DNA of 40,059 bases from the NCBI GenBank assembly GCA_003152455.1, contig PMAF01000200.1, positions 28,037 to 68,095 on the forward strand. Reading direction: 5' to 3'. The position numbers were made by a program, and so were the translations under genes. The notes below the pieces were generated by a model. The model did not search any database and was not told the DNA's origin. It saw only the letters and a program-made list of their open reading frames with translations. This document shows, piece after piece, positions 9,999 to 18,668 of the stretch. Position 1 is the first letter of the stretch; each line of letters opens with the position of its first letter. The stretch is from Hyphomicrobiales bacterium. GTDB lineage: Bacteria > Pseudomonadota > Alphaproteobacteria > Rhizobiales > Xanthobacteraceae.

Positions 9999-10676
9999 AT
10001 GCCTCGCCTCGCGCGTTTAATCTTCGCGTTCGTGCTCGTGCTGCTGGCCCCGCTCGCGGTGCAGGCCGACGCCGGCCGTTACCCGATCAAGACCGAAGAG
10101 GGCGACGTGGTGGCGAATTTCGATCTGAACCCCTCGCTGTCGACGCGTCTCGAAAAATTGCCGGGCGAAGTCGCTGTCGCCAACCTGCACGGCGACGTCA
10201 CGCTCTGGCAATTCTACGACCTCAATTGCCCCTATTGCCGCGCGGCCGCGGCCGATGTCGACGCGCTAATCCGCGCCGACGGCAAGCTGAAACTGGTGCT
10301 CGTGCCTTACGCGGTGCTGTCGGTGCAATCGGTGCGGGGCGCGATGGTCGAGATTGCCGCCGCGAAGTTGCTGACGCCGGATCAATTCCTCGACTTTCAT
10401 CGCCGCATCTACGCCAACCGCGGCGTCATCGACGGTCCCAAGGTGCTCGCGGTCGCCAAGGACATGGGCCTCGACCCGCAAAAGCTGGCGGCGAGCGCCA
10501 ATATGCAGGCGACGCTCGATATCTTGCGGGATAGCGCGACGTTCGGCGGCGATGCCGGACTGGCGGCGACGCCCGCCTATGTTATCGATGGCGTCGCCAT
10601 CGTCGGCCACCCCGGCCTGACGGCGCTGCAGGGCGTCATCCGCTCGGTGCGCGTCTGCGGCAAGGTCGCATGCTGA
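9999..10676 (+). CDS. Exported DsbA-family thiol:disulfide protein
   Basis: A 225-residue secreted protein with a Sec signal peptide (MPRLARLIFAFVLVLLAPLAVQA) and a thioredoxin fold. The active-site motif is CPYC (Cys77-Cys80) in WQFYDLNCPYCRAA, and the cis-proline loop is ATPAYVID (Pro192). An all-helical insertion lies between them, as in DsbA/BdbD proteins. Two further Cys (220 and 225) sit at the extreme C-terminus (CGKVAC) and may form a second disulfide. It probably oxidises or isomerises disulfides in the periplasm. It lies tail to tail with the NlpC/P60 gene with four bases between the stops. Confidence 0.9.
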   Translation: MPRLARLIFAFVLVLLAPLAVQADAGRYPIKTEEGDVVANFDLNPSLSTRLEKLPGEVAVANLHGDVTLWQFYDLNCPYCRAAAADVDALIRADGKLKLVLVPYAVLSVQSVRGAMVEIAAAKLLTPDQFLDFHRRIYANRGVIDGPKVLAVAKDMGLDPQKLAASANMQATLDILRDSATFGGDAGLAATPAYVIDGVAIVGHPGLTALQGVIRSVRVCGKVAC

Positions 10677-10680
10677 CGCG

Positions 10681-11520
10681 CTAAATCCGCTTCACGCTGA
10701 TGACGTCGCTGCCCGCGGCCTTGATGCGTGCGATTGCGTCGGCGGCGGGCTCGATCGCCACCGCCATGGCGTGCGCGTTGGCATGCAGCAAAGTCTCGCC
10801 GTCGCGCGCGATGGCGACATGGCCCTTCCAGAACACCAGGTCGCCGCGCCGCAACTCGCCCAACGACGACAGCTTGCCCAATGCCAGCTCCTGCATGTCG
10901 CTGTCGCGCGGGCAGGCGATGCCGGCGGCTTGCAGCGCGACCTGAACCAGTCCGGAGCAATCGATGCCGAGCGAGGTCTTGCCGCCCCACAGATATGGCG
11001 CGTGCAGGAACTCTTCGGCCACCGCGACGAAATCCCGCCGCCGCGCCTTGATCGGCGCCAGATGGGCGGCGGGGAGATGCCAGCCGTTGGCCGTGACGGC
11101 GAAGCGCTCATCCTGCCGCACGATGGCCACGCCCGCGCCCATCGGCAGCGCCACCGCCGGCGTCAGCTTGATATCCGGCCCAGGAAAGCCGAGCGTGCGT
11201 GGCACCGCGACTTTGTGGGTCGCCGCCCGCCCGGTGTCACCGAGTGCGTTCGCCGATAGCCAGCCGACATAGCCGTCGCTTTCGAGCTGGCCCCAGGCCC
11301 AGCCCTCGTCGGTCGTCTCATAGACGACGACGCGCTCGCCCAGGAGCGCCTGGCTGTCGAGCCGCGCCTCGTGCGACGGCGTACGGCGCACGGCCGCGAT
11401 CGGCTCGACCACTTCGTGGCGCACGCCCTCGACAAATCGCGCGGCCTCGACCTGGCCCTGCAGATATTTGGCCGCGATCTCGGGGCGGAACGGATGGATG
11501 CGGGGGTCGAGCGCGACCAT
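10681..11520 (-). CDS. NlpC/P60-family cell-wall peptidase with SH3-like N-terminal domains
   Basis: A 279-residue putative murein gamma-D-glutamyl-diaminopimelate endopeptidase. The C-terminal papain-like domain has the catalytic Cys188 in GIDCSGLVQ and His234 in GDLVFWKGHVAIA, with His246 a possible third residue. Residues about 35-150 contain two SH3-like repeats (motifs LLGERVVVYETTDEGWAWGQLESDGYVGWL and FAVTANGWHLPAAHL). No signal peptide is visible, so it may act in the cytoplasm on recycled peptides or leave by another route. It follows the M17 aminopeptidase by nine bases; the two are likely co-transcribed and could act in turn on wall-derived peptides. Confidence 0.9.
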   Translation of the reverse strand: MVALDPRIHPFRPEIAAKYLQGQVEAARFVEGVRHEVVEPIAAVRRTPSHEARLDSQALLGERVVVYETTDEGWAWGQLESDGYVGWLSANALGDTGRAATHKVAVPRTLGFPGPDIKLTPAVALPMGAGVAIVRQDERFAVTANGWHLPAAHLAPIKARRRDFVAVAEEFLHAPYLWGGKTSLGIDCSGLVQVALQAAGIACPRDSDMQELALGKLSSLGELRRGDLVFWKGHVAIARDGETLLHANAHAMAVAIEPAADAIARIKAAGSDVISVKRI

Positions 11521-11529
11521 GGTTTTGTT

Positions 11530-12909
11530 TTAAGCGTAACGGGCGCAGAGCAGCGCATAAAGTGCGCGCGCCGACTGCAATTCGGCGCCTTCCGGGCGTC
11601 CCGGCTTGGCCGCCGGCGTCCAGGCGAAGATGTCGAGATGCAGCCAGGATTTCGCCGCCACGAACTTACGCAGGAACAGCGCGGCGGTTATCGCCCCGCC
11701 GTGACCGCCAGTACTTACGTTGTTTGTATCGGCCACTTTTGAATCGAGCATCGCTTCGTAGGGCCGCCACAGCGGCATGCGCCAGAGCGGGTCGTTTTCG
11801 ACGGCCGCGCAGCGCGCCAACTCATCGGCGAGCGCGTCGTCGTCGGTAAAGGCCGCGGGCACGTCAGGCCCGAGCGCCACCCGCGCGGCGCCGGTGAGCG
11901 TGGCGAAATCGGCGATCAGCGCCGGCTTGTCCTCGTCGGCAAGCGTCAACGCGTCGGCGAGAATGAGCCGTCCTTCCGCATCGGTATTGCCGATCTCGAC
12001 GCTGATGCCCTTGCGCGACGTGTAGATATCGCGCGGCCGGAAGCTCGTGCCCGAGATCGAATTCTCCACCGCCGGGATGATCACGCGCAGCCGCACCTTT
12101 AGCTTGCGCGCCATGATCATGTGCGCCAGCGCCAAAGCGGTGGCGGCGCCGGCCATGTCCTTCTTCATGTTGAGCATGCCGGTGTCGTTCTTGATGTCGA
12201 GGCCGCCGGTGTCGAAGCACACGCCCTTGCCGACCAGCGTGATCTTCGGATCGGCGGCGTCGCCCCAGGTTGTATCGATCAGCCGCGGCTCGCGTGCCGA
12301 GCCGGCGCCGACCGCGTGCACCAGCGGGAAACCTTTCTCCAACGCCTTGCCGGCGGTGACGTCGGCTTTTGCGCCATGCTGCTTGGCGAGCGCGCGGGCG
12401 GCGTCCTCCAGCTCGGCCGGCCCCATATCGTTGGACGGCGTGTTGATGAGGTCGCGCGCCAGCGCCACGCCCTCGGCGATGCGCGTGAGATCCTCGCCGT
12501 CGACGCCGTCGGGCAGCACCAGCCGCACCTGGCGCGCTTCCGCTTTGCGGTAGCGGGTGAATTGATAGGCCCCGAGCGCAAAGGCGAGCGCGGCGAGCCG
12601 CGCGTCATGCGGCGCGTTGGCGAAGCGGTAGGTGCCCGGCGGCAGCAGAGTCACGAGCTGTCCCGGCCGGAACGGGTCCTGCACCGGCGCATCGGGAGTT
12701 TCCAGGCCGAACAGCACGCCGGCGAGCTTTCCGTCCGGGCCGGGAACGGCGAGATAGCGCCCCGGCTTGGGCTCATAGCCGGAGGCGCGCAGGAAGGTGC
12801 GCTCGCGGTCGTCGATGATTTCGGTGGCCTTGTCGAAGGTGGCGGCGGTGACGAACAAAATCGGCACCGAAGGCTCGTCGGGGTTCACGAAAATCGGATG
12901 CATGGTCAT
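11530..12909 (-). CDS. M17-family leucyl aminopeptidase
   Basis: A 459-residue cytoplasmic metallo-aminopeptidase that removes N-terminal residues from peptides. The C-terminal catalytic domain has the metal and active-site motifs VGKGVCFDTGGLDIK (about 226-240) and the M17 signature NTDAEGRL (308-315). The N-terminal domain is less conserved, as usual. Start ATG 12909 (MTMHP) overlaps the stop of the upstream acyl-CoA dehydrogenase gene as ATGA, which favours it over the ATG two codons inside. It is the middle gene of a three-gene minus-strand operon. Confidence 0.93.
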   Translation of the reverse strand: MTMHPIFVNPDEPSVPILFVTAATFDKATEIIDDRERTFLRASGYEPKPGRYLAVPGPDGKLAGVLFGLETPDAPVQDPFRPGQLVTLLPPGTYRFANAPHDARLAALAFALGAYQFTRYRKAEARQVRLVLPDGVDGEDLTRIAEGVALARDLINTPSNDMGPAELEDAARALAKQHGAKADVTAGKALEKGFPLVHAVGAGSAREPRLIDTTWGDAADPKITLVGKGVCFDTGGLDIKNDTGMLNMKKDMAGAATALALAHMIMARKLKVRLRVIIPAVENSISGTSFRPRDIYTSRKGISVEIGNTDAEGRLILADALTLADEDKPALIADFATLTGAARVALGPDVPAAFTDDDALADELARCAAVENDPLWRMPLWRPYEAMLDSKVADTNNVSTGGHGGAITAALFLRKFVAAKSWLHLDIFAWTPAAKPGRPEGAELQSARALYALLCARYA

Positions 12910-14129
12910 TCCGCAGCGTCGCGCAAAGGGGGGGGCGGGCTGTAGCCGTCGCGCGTCTGCGGCAGCTTCCAGCCCAGCATCTTGGAGGCGACCAGCGTGC
13001 GCAGCACCTGCGCGGTGCCGCCGCCTATGGTGAACATGCGCACATCGCGCGCCATGCGTTCGAGCGGCAGCTCGCGCGAATAGCCGCGGGCGCCGAAGAA
13101 TTGCAGCGCGTCGTTGACGATTTTGATCGCGCTCTCGGAGGCGAAGATTTTCGCCTGCGCCGCCAGCATCGGATCGGGGAAGGCGCTGCCGTCAGGTCCG
13201 CGCGAGCGCGCGGCGGTGTAAAGCATGAGCCGCGACGCGGTGAGGTGGGTCTGCATGTCGGCCAGCATCCATTGCAGACCTTGGAATTCGCCGATCTTGC
13301 GGCCGAACTGCTCGCGCGTTTTCGCCCATTCCAGCGCGTGATCCAGGGCGCCGGCTGCGATGCCCATGGCCACCGTGCCGGCGCCGACGCGCTGGCTGTT
13401 GTACGCATTCATCAAATCGGCGAAGCCGCGGCTGAACCCGGACGGCGGCAACACCGCCATGCTTGCGGGTACTTGGAGGTTCTCGAACACCAGCTCGCCT
13501 TCCGGCATGCCGCGCAGGCCCATGGTCTGCTCACGCCGCGCCACGCGCAGGCCCTGGCTTTCATCGCGCACCGCCAGGAAGCCGCCGATGCCGAGCTCAT
13601 GGCCGCGCTCGTCGAACACGCGCGCGAAAATCAGATGCAGGCGCGAGACGCCGGCGCCGGTGATCCAATGCTTGCGGCCGTTGATGACATAGGTGTCGCC
13701 GCGCTTGTCGGCGCGCGTGGTCATGGCGAGCGCATCGCTGCCGGCGTCCGGCTCGGTGATGCAGATGGCCGGCTTGTCGCCCTCGAGCACCAGCCGCGCC
13801 GCCAATTTTTTCTGCGCCTCGCTGCCATAGGCCATCACGGTGGAGATCGCGCCCATATTGGTTTCGACCACGATGCGCGCGGTGACGGTGCAGGATTTCG
13901 CCATTTCCTCGATCACCAGCACGGCGTCGAGGAAGGAGCGGCCTTGTCCGCCCAGCGCCGTCGGCACGGTCATGCCGACGTAGCCGGCCTCGGCCAGCGC
14001 CTTCACGATGTCCCACGGATATTGCTCGTCGCGGTCAATGGCCGCGGCGCGCTGCCGTACGACGGCCTGCGAGAAGGCCCGGGCGCGCGCCTGGAGCGCG
14101 ATTTCGTCTCGGGAAAGGGTCGATTCCAT
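12906..14129 (-). CDS. Acyl-CoA dehydrogenase-family flavoprotein, candidate 3-sulfinopropanoyl-CoA desulfinase type
   Basis: A 407-residue protein with the full acyl-CoA dehydrogenase fold and FAD-site motifs (CITEPDAGSDALAMTT, HWITGAGVSRLHLIFARVF, FGRKIGEFQGLQWMLADMQ). The usual catalytic Glu of the IYEGT motif is missing: the segment reads FTIGGGTAQVLRT (366-378). At the alternative Glu site of isovaleryl-CoA dehydrogenase the residue is Gln246 (AYNSQRVGAG). Arg85 lies in TARIVVETNMGAI. From memory, the desulfinase AcdDPN7 of Advenella has Gln246 and Arg84 at these places and shares the phrases PAICI-EP-AGS, TTRADK, GGTAQ-LRT and KLPQTRDGY. That would release sulfite from 3-sulfinopropanoyl-CoA rather than dehydrogenate. 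First gene of the operon with the M17 peptidase (ATGA overlap). Family certain, specific function inferred. Confidence 0.85.
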   Translation of the reverse strand: MESTLSRDEIALQARARAFSQAVVRQRAAAIDRDEQYPWDIVKALAEAGYVGMTVPTALGGQGRSFLDAVLVIEEMAKSCTVTARIVVETNMGAISTVMAYGSEAQKKLAARLVLEGDKPAICITEPDAGSDALAMTTRADKRGDTYVINGRKHWITGAGVSRLHLIFARVFDERGHELGIGGFLAVRDESQGLRVARREQTMGLRGMPEGELVFENLQVPASMAVLPPSGFSRGFADLMNAYNSQRVGAGTVAMGIAAGALDHALEWAKTREQFGRKIGEFQGLQWMLADMQTHLTASRLMLYTAARSRGPDGSAFPDPMLAAQAKIFASESAIKIVNDALQFFGARGYSRELPLERMARDVRMFTIGGGTAQVLRTLVASKMLGWKLPQTRDGYSPPPPLRDAAE

Positions 14130-14168
14130 GCGGCGATCCTAAATCCGGTGGCCGGGCGAGAATACAAG

Positions 14169-14190
14169 TTAACCACTCGTTAGGGTTAAC
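14169..14190. promoter_or_regulatory. CtrA-like site upstream of tadD
   Basis: TTAA-N7-TTAG (ttaaccactcgttag, 14169-14183) matches the CtrA consensus TTAA-N7-TTAA with one mismatch; a further TTAA follows at 14186, making an inverted GTTAACC/GGGTTAAC pair. It sits 56 bp before the tadD ATG, in the gap shared with the divergent dehydrogenase operon. Confidence 0.4.
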
Positions 14191-14238
14191 GTTTTATTGC
14201 TCGGGGAATGCCGTCGGAATACCAGCCCCCGGATTCCC

Positions 14239-15051
14239 ATGCGTCCTAGAACCGCCCGCACCGCCCATTTGTTTGCCTCGGCTGCTGTCGCGGCCGTCCT
14301 GGCGCTCTCGGTCGCCGGCTGCAAAACCATGGGCGACGACATCACCGGCTCGATCGGCGCGCCCGCTGCGCCGCGCAGCGAGGCCGACTGGCGCCGGTCG
14401 CTCGAGGCCTGGGGCGCCCGTTACCGGGCAAACCCCAAAGACGTCGATGCGGCCATCGGTTATGCCCAGGCCCTGCGCGCTACCGACCAGCGCGCCCAGG
14501 CGGTCGCCGTCCTGGAACAGTGCGCGATCGGGAATCCGCACAATATGCCGGTGCTCGGCGCCTACGGCCGCGCGCTGGCCGATGCCGGCGATTACAATCA
14601 GGCTCTCGATGTACTGGGCCGGGCGCACACGCCGGACAATCCGGACTGGCGCATCCTCAATGCGCAAGGCGCCGTGCTCGATCAGCTGGGCCGCCATGCC
14701 GAGGCGCAGCGGCACTATTCGGCCGCGCTCAGGATCGTGCCGGGCGACCCGTCGGTCTTGTCCAATCTCGGCCTGTCCTATGCGCTGACCAAGGACCTGA
14801 AACTCGCCGAGTCGACCCTGCGGCAGGCCGTGGCGCGGCCCGGTGCGGCGCCGAAAGTGCGGCAGAATCTCGCGCTGGTAGTTGGCCTGCTAGGCCGCTT
14901 CGCGGAAGCAGAAAAGATCGCCCGTGCCGATCTGCCGCCCGATCAAGCGGCCGCCAATGTCGGCTATCTGCGGCAGATGCTGGCGCAGCGCGGCGGCTGG
15001 ACGAAAAAGGGCCAGCCGCCTTTCGCACCCGCGCCCGACGCCGGGACCTGA
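14239..15051 (+). CDS. tadD: TPR lipoprotein TadD of the tight-adherence pilus
   Basis: A 270-residue outer-membrane lipoprotein needed for assembly or localisation of the Tad secretin and pilus. The signal MRPRTARTAHLFASAAVAAVLALSVAGC ends in a lipobox with Cys28. The rest consists of TPR-like helix pairs: NPKDVDAAIGYAQALR, NMPVLGAYGRALADAGDYNQALDVL, DWRILNAQGAVLDQLGRHAEAQRHYSAAL and DPSVLSNLGLSYALTKDLKLAESTLRQA. The ORF track starts at TTG 14197; I chose ATG 14239 because it gives a clean lipoprotein signal. It is convergent with the tadC end of the main pilus operon, 58 bp apart, and has its own CtrA-like promoter region. Confidence 0.88.
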   Translation: MRPRTARTAHLFASAAVAAVLALSVAGCKTMGDDITGSIGAPAAPRSEADWRRSLEAWGARYRANPKDVDAAIGYAQALRATDQRAQAVAVLEQCAIGNPHNMPVLGAYGRALADAGDYNQALDVLGRAHTPDNPDWRILNAQGAVLDQLGRHAEAQRHYSAALRIVPGDPSVLSNLGLSYALTKDLKLAESTLRQAVARPGAAPKVRQNLALVVGLLGRFAEAEKIARADLPPDQAAANVGYLRQMLAQRGGWTKKGQPPFAPAPDAGT

Positions 15052-15109
15052 TCGCAAAATTCAATTACGGATAGGCTTGCTCGCCTAATCGCCGTGCTTT
15101 CCGCGGCGA

Positions 15110-16084
15110 TCAGCGGATCGCCATGACCTTGATCGCGGCCGGTCCGAGAATGACGATGAACAAGACCGGCAGGAAGAACAGAATCATCGGCACCGTCAAC
15201 TTCGGCGGCAGGCCGGCGGCCTTCTTTTCGGCTTCCGACATGCGCATGTCGCGATTTTCCTGCGCCATCACGCGCAGCATGTTCGCCAGCGGCGTGCCGT
15301 AACGCTCGGCTTGCTGCAGCGCCATGCAAACCGATTTCACACCGTCCAGGTCGGTGCGCTTGGCCAGGTTCTCATAGGCCTGACGGCGGTCCGGCAGATA
15401 GGACAGTTCGGCAGTGGTCAGCGTGAGCTCCTCGGCCAGCGCGACCGATTGCGAGCCGACTTCGTCGCTCACCTTCTTGAACGCCGCCTCGATCGACATG
15501 CCGGATTCCACGCAGATCAGCAGCAGGTCGAGCGTGTCGGGAAATGCGCGTTTGATTGAAAGCTGACGGCGCGCGATCCGGTTCTTGAGAAACATCAGCG
15601 GCGCATGCATGCCGATATAGGCCGCGGCGATGCACATGCCGAGCTTGATCATTGCCGGCTGGTGCAAATCGAGCACAACGAACAAATAGACCGCGGCCAG
15701 CAGCGCGCTCGCCGCCGGCGTCACCATGCGGAAGAACAGATAGGTGATGTAGGGCGCCTGGCCGCGATAGCCGGCCTGCACCAGCTTGAGGCGTGCTTCC
15801 TCCTGCCCGACCCATTTTTTCAGGTTGAAGCGGTCGACGATCGCCTGAACGGATTGCTTCGCCGAGGGGCGCAGATTGACCTTCTGTTGCGTCTGCATCA
15901 TGCGCTCGCGCTCGCGCGCACGAATCTTCTCGCGTTCGATCGCGACCGCCTTCATGCGCTTGTCGAGCGAATCGCCGGCCAGCAGTGGCATCGTGAAGGT
16001 CAAGACCGTGGCGATCGCGGCGATGGCGGCGCTTACCATCGTCAGAGTCTTGACGTTGATCGATTCGATGAGAAGGTTGAGCAT
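15110..16084 (-). CDS. tadC: Tad pilus inner-membrane platform protein TadC
   Basis: A 324-residue integral membrane protein of the T2SSF/GspF family that forms the pilus assembly platform with TadB above the CpaF ATPase. It has an N-terminal helix (about 12-36), a basic cytoplasmic segment EREKIRARERERMMQ, a pair of helices near 120-170, the T2SSF core AFPDTLDLLLICVESGMSIEAAFKKV, and a C-terminal helix LTVPMILFFLPVLFIVILGPAAIKVM. It is the last gene of the leftward operon, 46 bp after tadB. Start ATG 16084 gives the expected N-terminal helix. Confidence 0.93.
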   Translation of the reverse strand: MLNLLIESINVKTLTMVSAAIAAIATVLTFTMPLLAGDSLDKRMKAVAIEREKIRARERERMMQTQQKVNLRPSAKQSVQAIVDRFNLKKWVGQEEARLKLVQAGYRGQAPYITYLFFRMVTPAASALLAAVYLFVVLDLHQPAMIKLGMCIAAAYIGMHAPLMFLKNRIARRQLSIKRAFPDTLDLLLICVESGMSIEAAFKKVSDEVGSQSVALAEELTLTTAELSYLPDRRQAYENLAKRTDLDGVKSVCMALQQAERYGTPLANMLRVMAQENRDMRMSEAEKKAAGLPPKLTVPMILFFLPVLFIVILGPAAIKVMAIR

Positions 16085-16130
16085 TGCTATCCTACACTGT
16101 TACGAAGCGCATGATCTTCGGCATCCTGCG

Positions 16131-17099
16131 CTAGAAGTCGAAATTGATCATTTTCTTCATCACCATGACGCCCATCGACATCCATACGACGGAGCAGGCG
16201 AGCATCACGCGGCCGAGCGGCTCGGTCCACAGCAGCGAGATGTAGTTCGGGCTTGTGATGTAGACCATCGTCATCACTGCGATCGGCAGCGCGCCGATGA
16301 TGGCGGCGGATGCTTTTGCTTCCTGCGACATCGCCTGGATTTTGGCCTTCATTTTTTTGCGGTCCCGCAGCACGCGCGAAAGGTTGCCGAGCGCTTCCGC
16401 GAGATTGCCGCCGGCCCTCTGCTGGATCGAAATGACGATGCCGAAGAAATTGGCCTCCGGCACCGGCATCTGCTCGTAGAGCTTGCCGCAGGCCACGCCC
16501 AGCGGCATGCCGATGGCTTGGGTTTCGACGATGGCGCGGAACTCGGATTTCACCGGCTCCGGCGCCTCGACCGTGATCATCTTCAGGCAGTCGAGCAGCG
16601 GCAAGCCGGCCTTGACGCCGCGCACGATGATATCGACCGAGTCCGGAAAGGCATTGAGAAATTTTGTCTCGCGCCGCTTCTTCATAAAAGACAACAACCA
16701 GCGCGGCAGACCCAACGCGCCGGCAGCGCCGAGCACGATGGAGACGATGAGACCGCTGCCGGTGATGAGCCCGAGCAGGAACATCGCCGCGCCGATGGCG
16801 GCCGAAACGAGGAAGAATTGCCGCTTCGACCAGGAAAGGCCGGCCTGCGCGAGGCGGACCGAGAGCGGTACGCCTTTGCTTTTCTTGTGGCGCTCGTCGA
16901 ATTCCTTGAGCGTGTTTTCGATGACGTCGCGCCGGGACTTCTGGCTGCCGCGCGCGGCGCGCGCCTGCGGCTCCGCCTTGGCGACGTTGGCCATGCGGGT
17001 TTCGGCTTGCCGCACGCCGGACAGGATCGGGTAAAGGAAGACCCAGGCCACGCCCCCGACTGCGAGCGAGGCCAGAAAGAACAGGGCGATCGTTTGCAT
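16131..17099 (-). CDS. tadB: Tad pilus inner-membrane platform protein TadB
   Basis: A 322-residue T2SSF-family membrane protein and partner of TadC. It shows an N-terminal helix (MQTIALFFLASLAVGGVAWVFLYPIL), a charged cytoplasmic stretch (RGSQKSRRDVIENTLKEFDERHKK), two closely spaced helices (about 105-150), the core FLNAFPDSVDIIVRGVKAGLPLLDCLKMI, and C-terminal helices. The NAFPDxVDxxxRxxxAGxP block is diagnostic of TadB. It lies 12 bp downstream of cpaF, so it is co-transcribed. No irregularity was seen. Confidence 0.94.
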   Translation of the reverse strand: MQTIALFFLASLAVGGVAWVFLYPILSGVRQAETRMANVAKAEPQARAARGSQKSRRDVIENTLKEFDERHKKSKGVPLSVRLAQAGLSWSKRQFFLVSAAIGAAMFLLGLITGSGLIVSIVLGAAGALGLPRWLLSFMKKRRETKFLNAFPDSVDIIVRGVKAGLPLLDCLKMITVEAPEPVKSEFRAIVETQAIGMPLGVACGKLYEQMPVPEANFFGIVISIQQRAGGNLAEALGNLSRVLRDRKKMKAKIQAMSQEAKASAAIIGALPIAVMTMVYITSPNYISLLWTEPLGRVMLACSVVWMSMGVMVMKKMINFDF

Positions 17100-17111
17100 G
17101 GTGTCCCCGGC

Positions 17112-18650
17112 TCAGGCCCGCAACGCGTCGTTGACGGCTTCCGCCGCATCGAGCGCGGCGGCCAGTTTCTTTTCCTCGCCGTAATAGCGGGCGCGATCCC
17201 AGAAGCGCGGGCGGCCGATGCCGGTCGAGCGATGGCGGCCGAGAATGTTGCCTTGCGCGTCCTCGCCCGTCATGTCGTAGACGAACAGATCCTGGGTGAT
17301 GATGACGTCGCCTTCCATGCCCATCACCTCGGTGATGTGGGTGATTTTGCGGGTGCCGTCGCGCAGGCGGGCGACCTGAATCACGACGTCCACGGAGGCG
17401 GTAATCATTTCGCGAATGGTGCGCGAGGGCAGCGAGAAGCCGCCCATGGTTATCATCGATTCCAGGCGTGAGAGCGCCTCGCGCGGATTGTTGGCATGTA
17501 GCGTGCCCATCGAGCCGTCATGACCGGTGTTCATGGCCTGCAGCAGGTCGAATGCCTCGGGTCCGCGAACTTCGCCGACGATGATGCGTTCCGGCCGCAT
17601 ACGCAGGCAGTTGCGCACCAGGTCGCGCATGGTGACCTGGCCTTCGCCTTCGAGATTCGGCGGCCGCGTCTCCAGACGCACCACGTGAGGCTGTTGCAGC
17701 TGCAATTCGGCGGCGTCTTCGCAGGTGATGATGCGCTCGTCGCCGTCGATAAACTGGGTGAGGCAGTTGAGCAGCGTGGTCTTGCCGGAGCCGGTGCCGC
17801 CGGACACCAGGGTATTGACCCGGCTACGGCCGATGATGCGCAGGATTTGGGAACCTTGCTCCGTGATGGTGCCGTACTTGACGAGCTGATCGAGCGTCAG
17901 CTTGTCCTTTTTGAATTTGCGGATGGTGAGCGCGGGACCGTCGATCGCCAGCGGCGGCACGATGGCGTTAACGCGAGAGCCGTCGGGCAAGCGGGCGTCG
18001 CAGATCGGCGAGGATTCATCGACGCGGCGGCCGATCTGGCTGACGATGCGCTGGCAGATATTCAGGAGCTGCTGGTTGTCGCGGAACCGGATGCCGGTCC
18101 GTTGAATCTTGCCCTTGACTTCGATGTATACGGTGCCGGAACCGTTGACCATGATGTCGGAGATGTCGTCGCGCGAGAGCAGCGGCTCGAGCGGTCCGAA
18201 GCCGAGCACGTCGTTGCAGATATCGTCGAGCAGTTCTTCCTGCTCCGAAATCGACATCACGATGTTCTTGATCGCGATGATCTCGTTGACGATGTCGCGG
18301 ATTTCCTCGCGCGCGCTATCGGCATCGAGGCGCGCCAGCTGCGCCAGATCGATCGCCTCGATCAGCGCGCCGAAAATGATGCTCTTGACCTCGTAATAGG
18401 TTTCCGAGCGGCGGGAGTCGACCGAAGACGGGATCGTGTTGAGCGGCGAAGGGCTGCGGGTCGGGGTCGGCGCCGAGAGCAGCGGCGCGCCGAGCCCGTC
18501 CGATGGGATCGGCGCCCGGCCGGTCTCCATTGAGGCGCCGGCGGCCGGCTTCGGCACCGTGCCGGCTTGCACCGACGGCGCGGCATCCGGCTTCGGCGCC
18601 GCCGGGACCGCAGCGCGCGCATCAGAAGTTCCACTACGCCTACCGAACAC
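17112..18650 (-). CDS. cpaF: Tad pilus assembly/retraction ATPase CpaF (TadA)
   Basis: A 512-residue cytoplasmic hexameric ATPase of the type II/IV secretion family that powers pilin polymerisation. The first 80 residues are a Pro/Ala/Ser-rich, probably disordered, extension. The N-terminal domain is followed by Walker [10 protein letters not shown] (284-292), the acidic Walker region [11 protein letters not shown], the [17 protein letters not shown] Walker B segment and the His-box [19 protein letters not shown]. It starts with GTG at 18650 with only a weak purine stretch in front. It is 18 bp downstream of cpaE. All catalytic motifs are intact. Confidence 0.95.
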   Translation of the reverse strand: MFGRRSGTSDARAAVPAAPKPDAAPSVQAGTVPKPAAGASMETGRAPIPSDGLGAPLLSAPTPTRSPSPLNTIPSSVDSRRSETYYEVKSIIFGALIEAIDLAQLARLDADSAREEIRDIVNEIIAIKNIVMSISEQEELLDDICNDVLGFGPLEPLLSRDDISDIMVNGSGTVYIEVKGKIQRTGIRFRDNQQLLNICQRIVSQIGRRVDESSPICDARLPDGSRVNAIVPPLAIDGPALTIRKFKKDKLTLDQLVKYGTITEQGSQILRIIGRSRVNTLVSGGTGSGKTTLLNCLTQFIDGDERIITCEDAAELQLQQPHVVRLETRPPNLEGEGQVTMRDLVRNCLRMRPERIIVGEVRGPEAFDLLQAMNTGHDGSMGTLHANNPREALSRLESMITMGGFSLPSRTIREMITASVDVVIQVARLRDGTRKITHITEVMGMEGDVIITQDLFVYDMTGEDAQGNILGRHRSTGIGRPRFWDRARYYGEEKKLAAALDAAEAVNDALRA

Positions 18651-18668
18651 GAGGAAGCCTCCGAATGA

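Noticed and set aside
13101-14183. Plus-strand ORF of 360 residues opposite the acyl-CoA dehydrogenase
   Set aside because: Antisense shadow without family motifs; the minus strand encodes a full flavoprotein.
15876-17471. Plus-strand ORF of 531 residues across tadC, tadB and cpaF
   Set aside because: Crosses three well-supported minus-strand genes and has His/Asp/Arg-rich shadow composition.
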